Shown here: one piece after another, positions 8,212 through 17,113 of the stretch
How the letters are laid out: each line of letters opens with the position of its first letter
Numbering within the stretch: the stretch's first letter is position 1
Source of the DNA: Microvirga splendida
GTDB taxonomy: Bacteria; Pseudomonadota; Alphaproteobacteria; Rhizobiales; Beijerinckiaceae
Reading direction: 5' to 3'
Assembly: GCF_016427565.1 (NCBI RefSeq)
Contig: NZ_JAELXT010000010.1
Coordinates: 87,668 to 151,667, forward strand
Length of the DNA stretch: 64,000 nucleotides
Program-made: the position numbers and the translations under genes
The notes under the pieces: generated by a model
Told to the model about the DNA's origin: nothing
Database searches by the model: none
What the model saw: only the letters and a program-made list of their open reading frames with translations

Positions 8212-8531
8212 GCCGGCGGAGGCGCCATTCGGCAGGGGATAAAGCCTTGCGAAGGGGAGGCGCCCATAGCCAGCGGCTCCCTTGATATTGCACTCTGCCA
8301 TCATCACATGAGAGCAGAGGAAAAGCGCGGCACCTCAACATCTTAACCCTGCACCCGCTCACCACAGGAATGGTTGGAGCAGCGGGGTTATCGTCGCTTT
8401 GCGGCGACAATCGAAAACATCTGCAGCCTTCTGGAGTTTACCCCCGGCGCGCGGCGCAAGCTGTGACGACAGGCTGCCACCTTGAAAGAGGAGGAGCCGC
8501 CTTTGGCGCGTTCCACCTTTCGGAAATCTGA
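8212..8531. other. Intergenic stretch, no gene seen
   Basis: About 320 bases between the S9 peptidase and the helicase. I see no convincing reading frame on the plus strand; the minus-strand frame here runs into the helicase gene and is a shadow. A short inverted pair GTCGC/GCGAC near 8391-8406 is too small to call. The helicase promoter must lie here. Confidence 0.5.
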
Positions 8532-10961
8532 ATGTCCAAGAGATCGAAGAACCTTGTCAGCCTCAATCATCTGCCGGGCATCCTGCTCGCCAGCCAGGCC
8601 GAGTGCGAGCGTTGGATCGACGCCGGGCTGATCCCGGTGGCGGAACGCCGGACCGTCCAAAGGCGCGGGCGCAGCGTCGAAGAGCCGATGTTCGACCCGG
8701 AGGTGATCGCGCAGCTTGCCGCCGAGGTTCCGGCTTGGCGGGAGCAGGGCGGTAATGCCGGATCCGAACAGCGGTCCCATGGGCGCCGCAGGGAAAGCGA
8801 CCCATCGACCGACGATGCGACGCACCGCCGGCGCCAGAGCATCCTCGCACCCGTCCGCAAGAATACGGGCCTCTACGTCGCCGAGGACATCCGCCGGATC
8901 GAGAGCGGCCGCTGGAAGCCGGAACGCGTCTTCGCCGGCTACAGGGCGGTGTTCAGCCAGCCCATGCAGGTGCTGCCGGACAGCGATCCCATCGAAATCG
9001 CCGTCGAGTTCGCCTTTGCCGAGCCCCTGGAGGTCGCAGCCGTCGTCCTTGCGCCCGCTCGCGTGGAGCGCACGGAACTGGCTGCCGCGTCCGAGGCTCT
9101 GGAGGCCAGGCTGATCGAGCTGCGCGACGCCACGTTCGAGGCTTGCAGGCAGGAACTGGCGAACTGGCGCGACGAACTCGAGATCTACCTCGACGCCTTC
9201 GAGGACGCGGACGAGCGGCAGGCAATCTTAAGCGGCATACGGGCGGCACTCGACAAGCTCGACCGGGTTCATGCCTCCGACAAGGGCGGCCCGGCCGGTG
9301 CTGCGCGCAAGCTGCGCCAGAAGCTCGACGATTTCCGCTCGAAGGCCGCGGCCCGGCGACTCCGGCACCTGCGCGAGGCCCAGATCCGCGAAGCCTCCGG
9401 CTATGAGCGCTACGCGGCGATCTTCCCGGTCGCCCGGTCCCTGAATCGGCGCTTCCTGTTCCTGGCCGGGCCTACCAATTCGGGCAAGACCTATGAGGCG
9501 CTGAAGCTCGCGCGCGAGGCCGAGACGGCCGAGATTCTCTCGCCCCTGCGGCTCCTGGCGCTCGAACATTTCGAGCGCATGAGCGAGGAGGGGCTTCCGG
9601 CCGGCATGGTCACGGGCGAGGAGCGGGTGTTGCCGGAAGGCGCAACGCACATCGCCCGCACCATCGAGACCCTGGACCTGCACCGTGTCGTCGATGTCTG
9701 TGTGATCGACGAGGTGCAGATGCTGGGCGATCCGAGCCGCGGCTGGGCCTGGACCCAGGCGATGATCGGCGCGCCCGCCCGGCTGGTGGTTCTCACCGGC
9801 GCCCCGGAGGCGATCCCTCTCGTGGAGCACCTGCTCGCCATGACCGGCGAGCCCCTGGAGGTGAAGATCCTCAAGCGCAAGGGCAAGCTGCGCGTCGAAG
9901 GCGTTCCGGCCAATCTCAACAAGCTGACCCGCGGCGATGCCGTGGTGGCCTTCACGCGCCGGGATGTTCACGATCTGCGCACGCGCCTCGTGAAGGCGGG
10001 GCGCACCGTGGCGACCGTCTATGGGGCGCTGGGACCGGAGGTTCGTCGTGCGGAGGCCGCGCGTTTCCGCAATGGCGAGGCAGAGATTCTCGTGGCGACG
10101 GATGCCATCGGCATGGGCCTGAACATCGGTCCGCTCCGCCGTGTCGTGTTTTCGACCCTGCGCAAGTTCGACGGGGTGCGTGAGCGGCAGCTCACCGCCA
10201 TGGAGATCAAGCAGATCGCTGGCCGGGCAGGGCGCTTCGGCCACCATGACGAGGGTCTCGTCACGGCTTTGCCGGAGGTTGGAGCTTACGCGCAGGTCGA
10301 GGCCGTTATCGGCAATGCCTTGAGGGGCGATGCCGCTAAACTGCGGGGCAAGGCGTATGTCCGCCCGAACCAGGAGACGGTGCTTTCGGCCAGCGAAGTG
10401 CTGCAGACGGATCGGCTCGGCCGCGTGCTGCAGCACCTGAACGACACGCTCGTGGCAGGCCACCCGGATCTTCGCATGGCCGACATGGAGGAGATGATCG
10501 CACTGGCCACGCTGCTCGACACCGTCAGCATGCCGATCCTCGACCGCCTGTCCTATTCCATGGCGCCGGTCGATGGGCGCGAGCAACTGGCCGTGGAACT
10601 GCTGATCGACTGGGCCCGGCAGCATGCCCGCGACGGGCGTGTGCAGGCGCCCGACTTCGGCGTCAACACGGACCTTCTGAAACTCGAAGCGCGCGTGAAG
10701 ATCGCGACCAGCTGGCTTTGGCTCGCCCAGCGTTATCCGGACGTTTTCGAAGATGTGGAGGCGGTGGTGGACCTGAGGGCGAGCCTCAATGCGCATATCG
10801 AGGAGAAGCTCGTCGCGACCTCCGTCTCCCACCGCCGCAAGCCCGAGGACAAGTCCCGGCGGGACCGGGGCGGGCAGGCCGAACGGCAGAGGAAGAACCG
10901 CAGGCGTCGATCAGAACGGGACGTCGGCGAGACGGAGAGTTATCGTGTCAGGGGCCGCTAA
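8532..10961 (+). CDS. SUV3-like ATP-dependent RNA/DNA helicase
   Basis: 809 residues. The helicase core resembles the mitochondrial degradosome helicase SUV3: Walker A AGPTNSGKT near residue 311, the DEVQ box near 393, a TGAPEAIPLVE motif III region, VATDAIGMGLN and QIAGRAGRFG (motifs V and VI). The roughly 300 residues before the core form a separate N-terminal region, rich in helices, and the C-terminus ends in a very basic, probably disordered tail (KSRRDRGGQAERQRKNRRRR). It should unwind RNA or hybrids using ATP in the cytoplasm. Homologues are common in Alphaproteobacteria, the group related to mitochondria. The ankyrin gene follows by 67 bases and may be co-transcribed. The family is clear; the cellular role is not. 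Confidence 0.87.
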   Translation: MSKRSKNLVSLNHLPGILLASQAECERWIDAGLIPVAERRTVQRRGRSVEEPMFDPEVIAQLAAEVPAWREQGGNAGSEQRSHGRRRESDPSTDDATHRRRQSILAPVRKNTGLYVAEDIRRIESGRWKPERVFAGYRAVFSQPMQVLPDSDPIEIAVEFAFAEPLEVAAVVLAPARVERTELAAASEALEARLIELRDATFEACRQELANWRDELEIYLDAFEDADERQAILSGIRAALDKLDRVHASDKGGPAGAARKLRQKLDDFRSKAAARRLRHLREAQIREASGYERYAAIFPVARSLNRRFLFLAGPTNSGKTYEALKLAREAETAEILSPLRLLALEHFERMSEEGLPAGMVTGEERVLPEGATHIARTIETLDLHRVVDVCVIDEVQMLGDPSRGWAWTQAMIGAPARLVVLTGAPEAIPLVEHLLAMTGEPLEVKILKRKGKLRVEGVPANLNKLTRGDAVVAFTRRDVHDLRTRLVKAGRTVATVYGALGPEVRRAEAARFRNGEAEILVATDAIGMGLNIGPLRRVVFSTLRKFDGVRERQLTAMEIKQIAGRAGRFGHHDEGLVTALPEVGAYAQVEAVIGNALRGDAAKLRGKAYVRPNQETVLSASEVLQTDRLGRVLQHLNDTLVAGHPDLRMADMEEMIALATLLDTVSMPILDRLSYSMAPVDGREQLAVELLIDWARQHARDGRVQAPDFGVNTDLLKLEARVKIATSWLWLAQRYPDVFEDVEAVVDLRASLNAHIEEKLVATSVSHRRKPEDKSRRDRGGQAERQRKNRRRRSERDVGETESYRVRGR

Positions 10962-11028
10962 AGCATGGGCCTAGAAGGTGGATTTTCACTCTTGGAACCC
11001 ACCCTCCCGCACTGACCCGGAGAATGCA

Positions 11029-11553
11029 ATGACGAGCGAGACGCCGAAGCCGGAGCCGGACGAGGAGACGATCGCTTTTGCGCAACGGGTCTTCCAGCAT
11101 GCACGAGCGGGGCAGGTGCAGGAGCTTGGCGATCTGCTTCGCATGGGATTGCCACCCAACCTGCGCAACGAGAAGGGCGACTCGCTCCTGATGCTGGCGA
11201 GCTATCACGGACACGCCGACACGGCGCGCCTTCTTCTCGACCATGGCGCCGATCCGGAACTCGCCAACGACCGTGGCCAGACCCCTCTGGCCGGAGCGGC
11301 CTTCAAGGGGGACATGGCGACGGTCCAGGCCCTTCTGGATGGAGGAGCGGACGTGAACGGTCGCAGCGACGGCGGCAAGACCCCACTCATGATTGCGGCC
11401 ATGTTCAATCGGGTGGAGATCCTCGATGTTCTGCTGGCGCGGGGCGCGGACGCTCAGGCGTGCGATGCGGGAGGGCTCACGGCCGAGGCGCTTGCAAGCG
11501 CTATGGGCGCGACTGACGCGGCCGAAATGCTGGGGCGTCCCGAGCGGGCATAA
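11029..11553 (+). CDS. Ankyrin repeat protein
   Basis: 174 residues from the ATG at 11029, which has GGAG seven bases ahead; the frame is open further upstream. After a short acidic leader (ETPKPEPDEET) come about four ankyrin units: GLPPNLRNEKGDSLLMLAS, HADTARLLLDHGADPELAN, TPLAGAAFKGDMATVQALL and TPLMIAAMFNRVEILDVLL. No signal peptide is present, so a small cytoplasmic protein-interaction module is likely. Same strand as the helicase, 67 bases downstream of it. The partner is unknown. Confidence 0.85.
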   Translation: MTSETPKPEPDEETIAFAQRVFQHARAGQVQELGDLLRMGLPPNLRNEKGDSLLMLASYHGHADTARLLLDHGADPELANDRGQTPLAGAAFKGDMATVQALLDGGADVNGRSDGGKTPLMIAAMFNRVEILDVLLARGADAQACDAGGLTAEALASAMGATDAAEMLGRPERA

Positions 11554-11565
11554 CGAGCGGATGGC

Positions 11566-12414
11566 TTATCGAGGCTTGTGCGCCGTCAAAAGGCCGTAGC
11601 GCATCGACCCGGTGAGATAAGCAATCCAGATGCGTGGGACGCTCAGGGCGAAGATACGGTTCTTGGCGCGGGCATCCAGCAGATAGCGTCTGTACGGCGC
11701 ATGGGTCAGAAGTTTTTTCGCAACGCGCCCGGTGCAGAGCGCCCAAGTGCGGCGGACCCTGGTGCTGAGATCCTCGAATCCATCCACGACGAACCCGGCC
11801 TCGCTCGCCCATGCCCGATATTCGGCCTCGCTCCCCATGCCCGGCAGGCGCCCCTCGCGGCAGATCGGCTCCAGCAGGTGGCGCTGCTCCCAGGGGCGTG
11901 CATCGTCTCGGGCGAGCCAGGCATAGATTGCCAGCCGGCCGCCTGGGCGAAGCGTACGGTGGGCCTCGTTAAAGAAGCGGCGCTTGTCGGGCATGTGCTC
12001 GGAACTTTCGATGGCGATCACATGGTCGAAGGTGTCGTTCTCGAAGGTGTTCTCAAGCCAATCCTGCTTAATGAAGTGGAGCTGAGGGGAGGCGGCGCTT
12101 CGCGCCTGCGCCTGCACAAGTTGTGCCGCCGAGAGCGTGACGCCGGTGACGTGGACGCCGTGATGACGGGAGAGCCACTCCGCCGTCGCGCCATAGCCGC
12201 AACCGACATCGCAGATGTGCTGTCCTGGCCGAAGATCCAACGTTTCCGCGAGATGCGCCACAAGGGCTTCCACGGCCTGATCCGGCGTCTCCCGGCCTGT
12301 GGACCAGAGACCGTGATGAACGTGCTCGCCCCAGATCTCCCGGTAGAACGGATCGAGCTCGTCGTAGTGCTCCGCAACGGCTGCCGAGGTCTGGACGGTT
12401 CTCGGCACGATCAT
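11566..12414 (-). CDS. SAM-dependent methyltransferase, last gene of type III PKS operon
   Basis: 282 residues. Motif I is ICDVGCGYGATAEWL, followed by an acidic post-I region (VHVTGVTLS) and GGRLAIYAWL, a class I SAM methyltransferase close to the tocopherol/CFA-synthase-like group. The conserved N-terminal segment HYDELDPFYREIWGEHVHHGLW is typical of enzymes methylating quinols or isoprenoid-like acceptors. Its ATG overlaps the stop of the flavoprotein gene by four bases (ATGA), so the two are translationally coupled. The natural substrate is probably the polyketide made by the upstream type III PKS, inferred from context. Confidence 0.85.
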   Translation of the reverse strand: MIVPRTVQTSAAVAEHYDELDPFYREIWGEHVHHGLWSTGRETPDQAVEALVAHLAETLDLRPGQHICDVGCGYGATAEWLSRHHGVHVTGVTLSAAQLVQAQARSAASPQLHFIKQDWLENTFENDTFDHVIAIESSEHMPDKRRFFNEAHRTLRPGGRLAIYAWLARDDARPWEQRHLLEPICREGRLPGMGSEAEYRAWASEAGFVVDGFEDLSTRVRRTWALCTGRVAKKLLTHAPYRRYLLDARAKNRIFALSVPRIWIAYLTGSMRYGLLTAHKPR

Positions 12415-13565
12415 GGCGGGACCAGTGCCCTTTGCATGGACGCCTCCCGCATCCGGGTGAAAGATGCGACCTGCCGCATGATGGAAGGCCATGTCCGGCA
12501 GAGATGAAAGATGGCTGCTTGGCCCAGATGTTGTCGTGCGGCCTTGTTGAGCAGGAAGGCCAGCCGGATCTGGCCCCGGATGTCGGCCGCCATCTGCTGG
12601 TGAAAGCTCGTGCTTCTGCGGCCAAGGCGAAGATAGGTCGTGGCTGCAAGGCATCCGCTGTGCAGGGCCATCGACATTCCCTCGCCGGTGAAGGACGGGA
12701 TCACGCCGATCTGGTCGCCGAGGCGGAAGATCCCTTGAGGCTCTGTTGTGTCGGGGCGATGGACAAAGCCATAGGGGATCTGAAAGATCGAGAGAGGCTT
12801 GTCGAACAGCATCGCCGCGCCCCGCAGCGTTTCCGCCAGAGGCGGGCACTCGAGGGCAATCTGCTCGGTGAGGCTGTCCCAGCTTCGGCCGATCGTCTCG
12901 AAACGCTGCCGTGTCACGACCAAGCAAAGATTGGCGATGTCATCCTCGATCAGCTGTAGCCCGGCATAGCCCTCATCGAACAGAATGATTTCGATGGTGC
13001 CGTCGAGGGCGGCGCGCTGCTCCTCCGACAGGCGGTAATGCATCTTGAAGCCGATGAAATCGTTCATCGAGCCGGATGTCGGGCGCCTGGCGCCTCTGAC
13101 ATCATGCTTGCCGCTGGCCAGGAAGAGGGAATCCGCATGGACCGTTCCGAACGGGCTTGCATCGACCTGATGGCTTGATTCCTCGCTGGAAATCGTTCGG
13201 ACCGCCACGCCACGCGCAACCTCGGCTCCGAGCGCCATGGCCCTTTGCAGCAGGGCCTCGTCCAGAGCCTTGCGGGAGAGGCCGCGTGCGAGAAAAGGCA
13301 GGTCCGTTTCCGTCCGCTTTTCACGGTGGAAAAGGCGAAGGCGCGAGATCCGGCTTGCCCCCAGGAGGTCGAGGTCGATCCCGAGATGGGCCAGATAGGT
13401 TTGGGCCTCGATGCTGAGAAACTCGCCGCAGACCTTGTGCCGGGGCTCCGGGTCGCGCTCGAGCAGGAGGACGGAATGTCCCGCCCTGCCGAGAACACAG
13501 GCCGCTGATGCTCCTGCGAGGCCGCCGCCCACGATCACGATCTCCTGACGGCGCTGCCCGCTCAT
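12411..13565 (-). CDS. FAD-dependent oxidoreductase/hydroxylase of the type III PKS operon
   Basis: 384 residues from the ATG at 13565. The FAD-binding motif is VGGGLAGASAACVLGRAGHSV with the following ER acid; HKVCGEFLS and GDQIGVIPSFTGEGMSMAL (the second FAD contact) place it in the geranylgeranyl reductase/aromatic hydroxylase-like group. Such flavoproteins in type III PKS clusters hydroxylate or oxidise phenolic polyketides to quinones. Both ends overlap neighbouring genes by four bases (stop of the upstream methyltransferase and start of the downstream one), indicating tight coupling. The exact reaction cannot be read from sequence. Confidence 0.83.
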   Translation of the reverse strand: MSGQRRQEIVIVGGGLAGASAACVLGRAGHSVLLLERDPEPRHKVCGEFLSIEAQTYLAHLGIDLDLLGASRISRLRLFHREKRTETDLPFLARGLSRKALDEALLQRAMALGAEVARGVAVRTISSEESSHQVDASPFGTVHADSLFLASGKHDVRGARRPTSGSMNDFIGFKMHYRLSEEQRAALDGTIEIILFDEGYAGLQLIEDDIANLCLVVTRQRFETIGRSWDSLTEQIALECPPLAETLRGAAMLFDKPLSIFQIPYGFVHRPDTTEPQGIFRLGDQIGVIPSFTGEGMSMALHSGCLAATTYLRLGRRSTSFHQQMAADIRGQIRLAFLLNKAARQHLGQAAIFHLCRTWPSIMRQVASFTRMREASMQRALVPP

Positions 13566-14275
13566 TTCAGCCGACTCACGCACAGGCGGAATGGAATGTG
13601 CCAGCGGATCTCGGCAGTTCCATGCTCCAGCCCGGCGGCGCTCAGGATCTTCTCCCAATCCTGCTTGCGGAAGCTGCGGGCGATGGAGACCGGACCGTCA
13701 TGCCGGACGAAGCGATGCCAGCGGGCTGCGCGGGCAAGGACGCCGAAGGCGTGAAACGGAACCGGGTGCCGGTGGAGGTCGGCAATGTACCAGCCCCGTG
13801 CCGCGACTTTCTCCATCCAGCGGATGAAGGTCGTCAGTTCCTCGTTCGACATGTGATGCGTCGTCTGGGAGCTGATCACGAAATCGATGGGCCGTTCGGG
13901 ATTGTAGTCGAAGACGTTGCCTGTCCTGTACTCGATGGGTGCATCGGGAGGCGTTGCGGCGCGAGCGATCTGTTCGCTCATCGGGTTGAGGTCAACGCCG
14001 ACCAGATCGACGGCGCGCGCCTTGCGGCGGCTCCAGGCATGGATCTTGCGCAGGAGATCGCCATAGCCATAGCCGACATCGAGCACCGTCACCCGTTCGT
14101 TGGGCGCCAAGTTCCGGGTGGCCCGGTCGAGCCATTTCAGGATCGGCACATGGGTCAGCGTCAACGCATTGACCGAGGCGAGGTCCTTCAGGCAGGCCCG
14201 GTAGTCGTCGAGGCCGACAGCTTCGGTGTCCATCAGCTCCGTCTCATGGCTGCGCTCGGCGAAGCTCCGGCCCAT
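13562..14275 (-). CDS. Methyltransferase-domain protein of the type III PKS operon
   Basis: 237 residues. Motif I is VTVLDVGYGYGDLLRKI and the acidic post-I is DLVGVDLNPMSE, so SAM binding is expected. A HH pair in ISSQTTHHMSNEELTTFI and the C-terminal SIARSFRKQDWEKIL are typical of small-molecule O/C-methyltransferases found next to type III PKS genes. It begins only seven bases after the PKS stop and its own stop overlaps the flavoprotein start by four bases. With the second methyltransferase at the operon end, the product is expected to carry two methylations; positions unknown. Confidence 0.83.
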   Translation of the reverse strand: MGRSFAERSHETELMDTEAVGLDDYRACLKDLASVNALTLTHVPILKWLDRATRNLAPNERVTVLDVGYGYGDLLRKIHAWSRRKARAVDLVGVDLNPMSEQIARAATPPDAPIEYRTGNVFDYNPERPIDFVISSQTTHHMSNEELTTFIRWMEKVAARGWYIADLHRHPVPFHAFGVLARAARWHRFVRHDGPVSIARSFRKQDWEKILSAAGLEHGTAEIRWHIPFRLCVSRLK

Positions 14276-14282
14276 GGCGGCT

Positions 14283-15374
14283 TTATCCTGCGATGTCGAA
14301 CCGGAAGGTCTCGGCGACGAGCCCGGGACCGAAGGCCATGCCGAAGCCCTTCGAGGAGGGCGGGGCTTGCTGCATCATCCGGTTGAGCACGAACATCAGC
14401 GTGGCGGACGACATGTTGCCGAAGTCCCTCAGCACGCCGCGTGACCATTGCAGCGCATCCGGTTCGAGTTCGAGCCCCTGCTCGACCGCATCGAGAATCG
14501 TGCGGCCGCCCGCATGCACAGCCCAGAGGTCGAAGTCGTCCTTGTGCTGGCCGCGCAGGATGCCGCCGTCGTCGTTGCGGGTGGCTTCGTGGCGAAGCGC
14601 CTTCGCGATCTGCTGCGGCACCTCCCCGGACAGGCTCATCTGAAAGCCGGCATCCCCAATGCGCCAGGTGATGAGATCGCCGGTCTCCGGGATGGTGGCG
14701 ACGCGGAAATCCTTGAGCGCGATGCCTGTCGGTTCTGCAGAGACGAGGCTCGCGGCGCACCCGTCGCCGAAGAGCAGGGCACCCAGGACGACCTCAAGGT
14801 CCGAGGTCTCCTGAAGGTGCAGTGTGCAGAGCTCTAGATTGACCACGAGCACTTTCGCGGAAGGCTCTGACCGGACGATGTGATGGGCCAGCTTCAGGGC
14901 GTTGACGGCCGCCGCGCAGCCCATGAACCCGACCAAGGTGCGCTCGATGCCAGGGTTGAGGCCGAGCCGCTCCATGAGCTGCTGGTCGAGCCCAGGAGCC
15001 GTGAACCCGGTGCAGGACGCCACGACCAAATGGGTGAGGCCCGGCAGTTCCTCCCCAAGGTCGAGAGCCTCGACCGCCTTCTCGGCAAGATCGACCGCGT
15101 GGGTTTCGAAGCGGCTCATGCGGGCAGCAGTCCCGGCAAACTGCCCCGGCTGGAAGAAGCCCTCCTGATCGGCAGCGATCTCCAGGTTCTCGCCGGGCGT
15201 GAGGGTCGAGTAGCGATGCTCGATCCCGGAGCGCTGGACCATGCGTCTGAACAGAAGCTTGTCTTTTCGCTCCGGGAGGAAGTGATCCATGAAGCCGATG
15301 AACGTCTGATGGACGTCGTGCTCCGGCACAGCCGTTCCGATCCGGTTGATATACGCGCCTGTCACGAATTCCAC
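14283..15374 (-). CDS. Type III polyketide synthase (chalcone/stilbene synthase family)
   Basis: 363 residues starting at a GTG (15374) with a GGAGAGG-rich leader. The catalytic triad is complete: Cys in VVASCTGFTAPG, His in LWAVHAGGRTILD and Asn in DFGNMSSATLMFVL. The GFGPG-loop counterpart is GMAFGPGLVAETF near the end. The enzyme loads an acyl-CoA and extends it with malonyl-CoA, then cyclises to a resorcinol, pyrone or similar ring. The three genes that follow without gaps encode a methyltransferase, a flavoprotein and another methyltransferase, so a methylated, oxidised phenolic or quinone product is likely. The starter unit cannot be deduced here. Confidence 0.92.
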   Translation of the reverse strand: MEFVTGAYINRIGTAVPEHDVHQTFIGFMDHFLPERKDKLLFRRMVQRSGIEHRYSTLTPGENLEIAADQEGFFQPGQFAGTAARMSRFETHAVDLAEKAVEALDLGEELPGLTHLVVASCTGFTAPGLDQQLMERLGLNPGIERTLVGFMGCAAAVNALKLAHHIVRSEPSAKVLVVNLELCTLHLQETSDLEVVLGALLFGDGCAASLVSAEPTGIALKDFRVATIPETGDLITWRIGDAGFQMSLSGEVPQQIAKALRHEATRNDDGGILRGQHKDDFDLWAVHAGGRTILDAVEQGLELEPDALQWSRGVLRDFGNMSSATLMFVLNRMMQQAPPSSKGFGMAFGPGLVAETFRFDIAG

Positions 15375-15483
15375 CCTGCCTCTCCGGCCCTTGGCTTCGG
15401 CCCGATCCTCAAAGATTGCCTCTCAGGGACATAGGGCGCGGGGCAGGCGAGTGAACGCGGCTGCGGCAGAAGTCGCACCCGCT

Positions 15484-16404
15484 TCAGTGCGGCGTGGATG
15501 TTGCCGCCGGCGCCGGGGGAACGGTTTCGGGCAATGGGACTGCATCCGGGCGGCCCCGCTTGAGGGTCTGTTCGCGAGCGAAGATGAACAGGCCTGCGGC
15601 GACCACGATGGCGATGCCGAGCAGGGCGAGGGCATCGGGCCACTCGTCGAAGAAGAGGGCGCCGATGGCCAGGGCCCAGAGGATCTGGCTGTACTGGGCC
15701 GCTCCAAGGCGGTCAGCCGGGGCGTATATGGTCGCGACGATGAACAGGGCCTGGGCGGCGAACGCCGTTGCCGCAAAGGCGAGGAGCAGGACCCACTGAT
15801 GCGCCGTAGGCCAGGCAAAGCCCGGGATCATCAGCACGCCGGCGAGAACGGTGGTCGCCAGGAAGACCGTGCCGATCAGGGTGAAGCGCTTTTCCGTATG
15901 GCCGATCATCCGGCCTGTAATGACGCCGCCGGCTGCGCACAGTGCGGCCATGAGTGCCGCAAGGTGGCCGGGCAGGAACTCCCTGAACCCGGGACGCACG
16001 ATCACCAGCACGCCGATGAAGGCGGCGCAAACGGCGAGGCCGCGCCGCCAGCGGACATGCTCCTTCAGGATGAAGATGGACAGGACCGTCACGAGGCTCG
16101 GCATCAGGAACAGGATCGCGAAAGCCTCCGCGAACGGCAGGCTCCGGAAGGCCATGACGCTCAGCGGCGTCGTTGCCGCGATCAGGAAAACCCTGAGCCC
16201 CATAAGCCAGGGCCGGTTCCAGCGCACGAGATCGACCAGGCTGTCGCCCCGCTTCATGAAGACGGGGGAAAGGATCAGCGGGATCAGATAACCGAAGAAG
16301 GTCACCTCGAACGGGTCGAGGCCATGGCCGATCTCCTTCACGATGGCATCGCCCCAGGCGAAGACCGCGAAGGCGAGGAAGGCGAGGACGATACCTTTGA
16401 CCAT
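15484..16404 (-). CDS. EamA/DMT family transporter
   Basis: 306 residues, ten predicted membrane helices in two EamA repeats: roughly residues 1-135 ending at VLSIFILKEHVRWRR, and 145-290 with GALFFDEWPDALALLGIAIVV, the repeated E-x-W/P glutamate region of the family. A drug/metabolite-type exporter in the inner membrane. It lies 109 bases upstream of the type III PKS on the same strand and could export its product, but the gap is wide enough for a separate promoter. S-adenosylmethionine uptake proteins share this fold and are another option beside two methyltransferases. Confidence 0.87.
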   Translation of the reverse strand: MVKGIVLAFLAFAVFAWGDAIVKEIGHGLDPFEVTFFGYLIPLILSPVFMKRGDSLVDLVRWNRPWLMGLRVFLIAATTPLSVMAFRSLPFAEAFAILFLMPSLVTVLSIFILKEHVRWRRGLAVCAAFIGVLVIVRPGFREFLPGHLAALMAALCAAGGVITGRMIGHTEKRFTLIGTVFLATTVLAGVLMIPGFAWPTAHQWVLLLAFAATAFAAQALFIVATIYAPADRLGAAQYSQILWALAIGALFFDEWPDALALLGIAIVVAAGLFIFAREQTLKRGRPDAVPLPETVPPAPAATSTPH

Positions 16405-16425
16405 GTTCGAGCATTCAGGGGATGA

Positions 16426-16460
16426 GAAAAGACAAAGGCGCCGGCCGATGGGCCAGCGCC
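16426..16460 (-). terminator. Rho-independent terminator after the 16488-16799 gene
   Basis: Read on the minus strand, a ten-base stem (GGCGCTGGCC with GGCCGGCGCC, one G-U pair; plus-strand arms 16437-16446 and 16451-16460) has a four-base loop and is followed by TTTGTCTTTT. It separates the hypothetical gene from the EamA transporter and PKS operon, so the latter must have its own promoter near 16405-16425. Confidence 0.7.
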
Positions 16461-16487
16461 AGCGGGCAGGAGAACAGAATAACAGGC

Positions 16488-16799
16488 TTACCGGGGCGTG
16501 ACGAGGCGGGGGCGCTTGCGCTCGACCACGACCACCTTCGGTCCCTCGTGGCGCTCGGCCATAGAGGTCCGCTCCGCCAGCCGCATGGGACGGCGGATCG
16601 GCATCGGAACGGCGGCCTTCTGGGCGATGGGTCGGACCTCGTCCTCGGACATGCCCATGAGTTGCGCGGCAATCTCGATCTGGCTTTCGAGGTCGTCCGT
16701 CAGCCCTTGGGCCGCCGCGATGGCTTCCTCAAGGGCAGGAGGGTCGACTCGGGTCACGCGCCGGTTCTGGGGTTCCGAAGATTTCTTCTTGGCTAACAT
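16488..16799 (-). CDS. Hypothetical protein, small and basic
   Basis: 103 residues from an ATG with AGGAG seven bases ahead. The N-terminus is basic (MLAKKKSS), the middle is a helical acidic stretch (LEEAIAAAQGLTDDLESQIEIAAQLMGMSEDEV) and the C-terminus is proline/arginine rich (MPIRRPMRL...VVVVERKRPRLVTPR). No membrane segment or known domain is recognised. A strong terminator follows it. The good ribosome site, terminator and sensible composition argue that it is real. Confidence 0.6.
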   Translation of the reverse strand: MLAKKKSSEPQNRRVTRVDPPALEEAIAAAQGLTDDLESQIEIAAQLMGMSEDEVRPIAQKAAVPMPIRRPMRLAERTSMAERHEGPKVVVVERKRPRLVTPR

Positions 16800-17113
16800 G
16801 GGGCTTCTCCTGGGCAGACCCTTAACTCACGACACCGAGGTTTGCGTAGTGCTTGGTTGAGACGGCAGGGCTGCACCTGGCGCAAGCGAGGCTGAAATCT
16901 CCTCGATGCTCTTGAACGCGGCTGGAGGAAACAGGATCCATGCCGAATCGTGAAAAGCGGCGAAGAACAAAGCTTTTCAGGAGGGGGCCTATCGACCGAC
17001 ATCCCCATGGTTCATCGCATGTTTCCCCTTTTCGACCCGCGCCGACTCGACCATATCGGTCAGCTCAGGCATCCAGTGTCATCGCCGCCCGGCATCAAAC
17101 GAAGGACAGCCCC
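16800..17113. other. Intergenic stretch before purT
   Basis: About 310 bases between two divergent genes. It holds the ribosome site of the 103-residue gene and presumably both promoters. The purT frame is open back to 16940, but that part shows no homology I recognise. No riboswitch-like structure or repeat was seen. Confidence 0.4.

Noticed and set aside
9228..10832. 534-residue minus-strand frame opposite the SUV3-like helicase
   Set aside because: No recognisable family and exact antisense to conserved helicase motifs.
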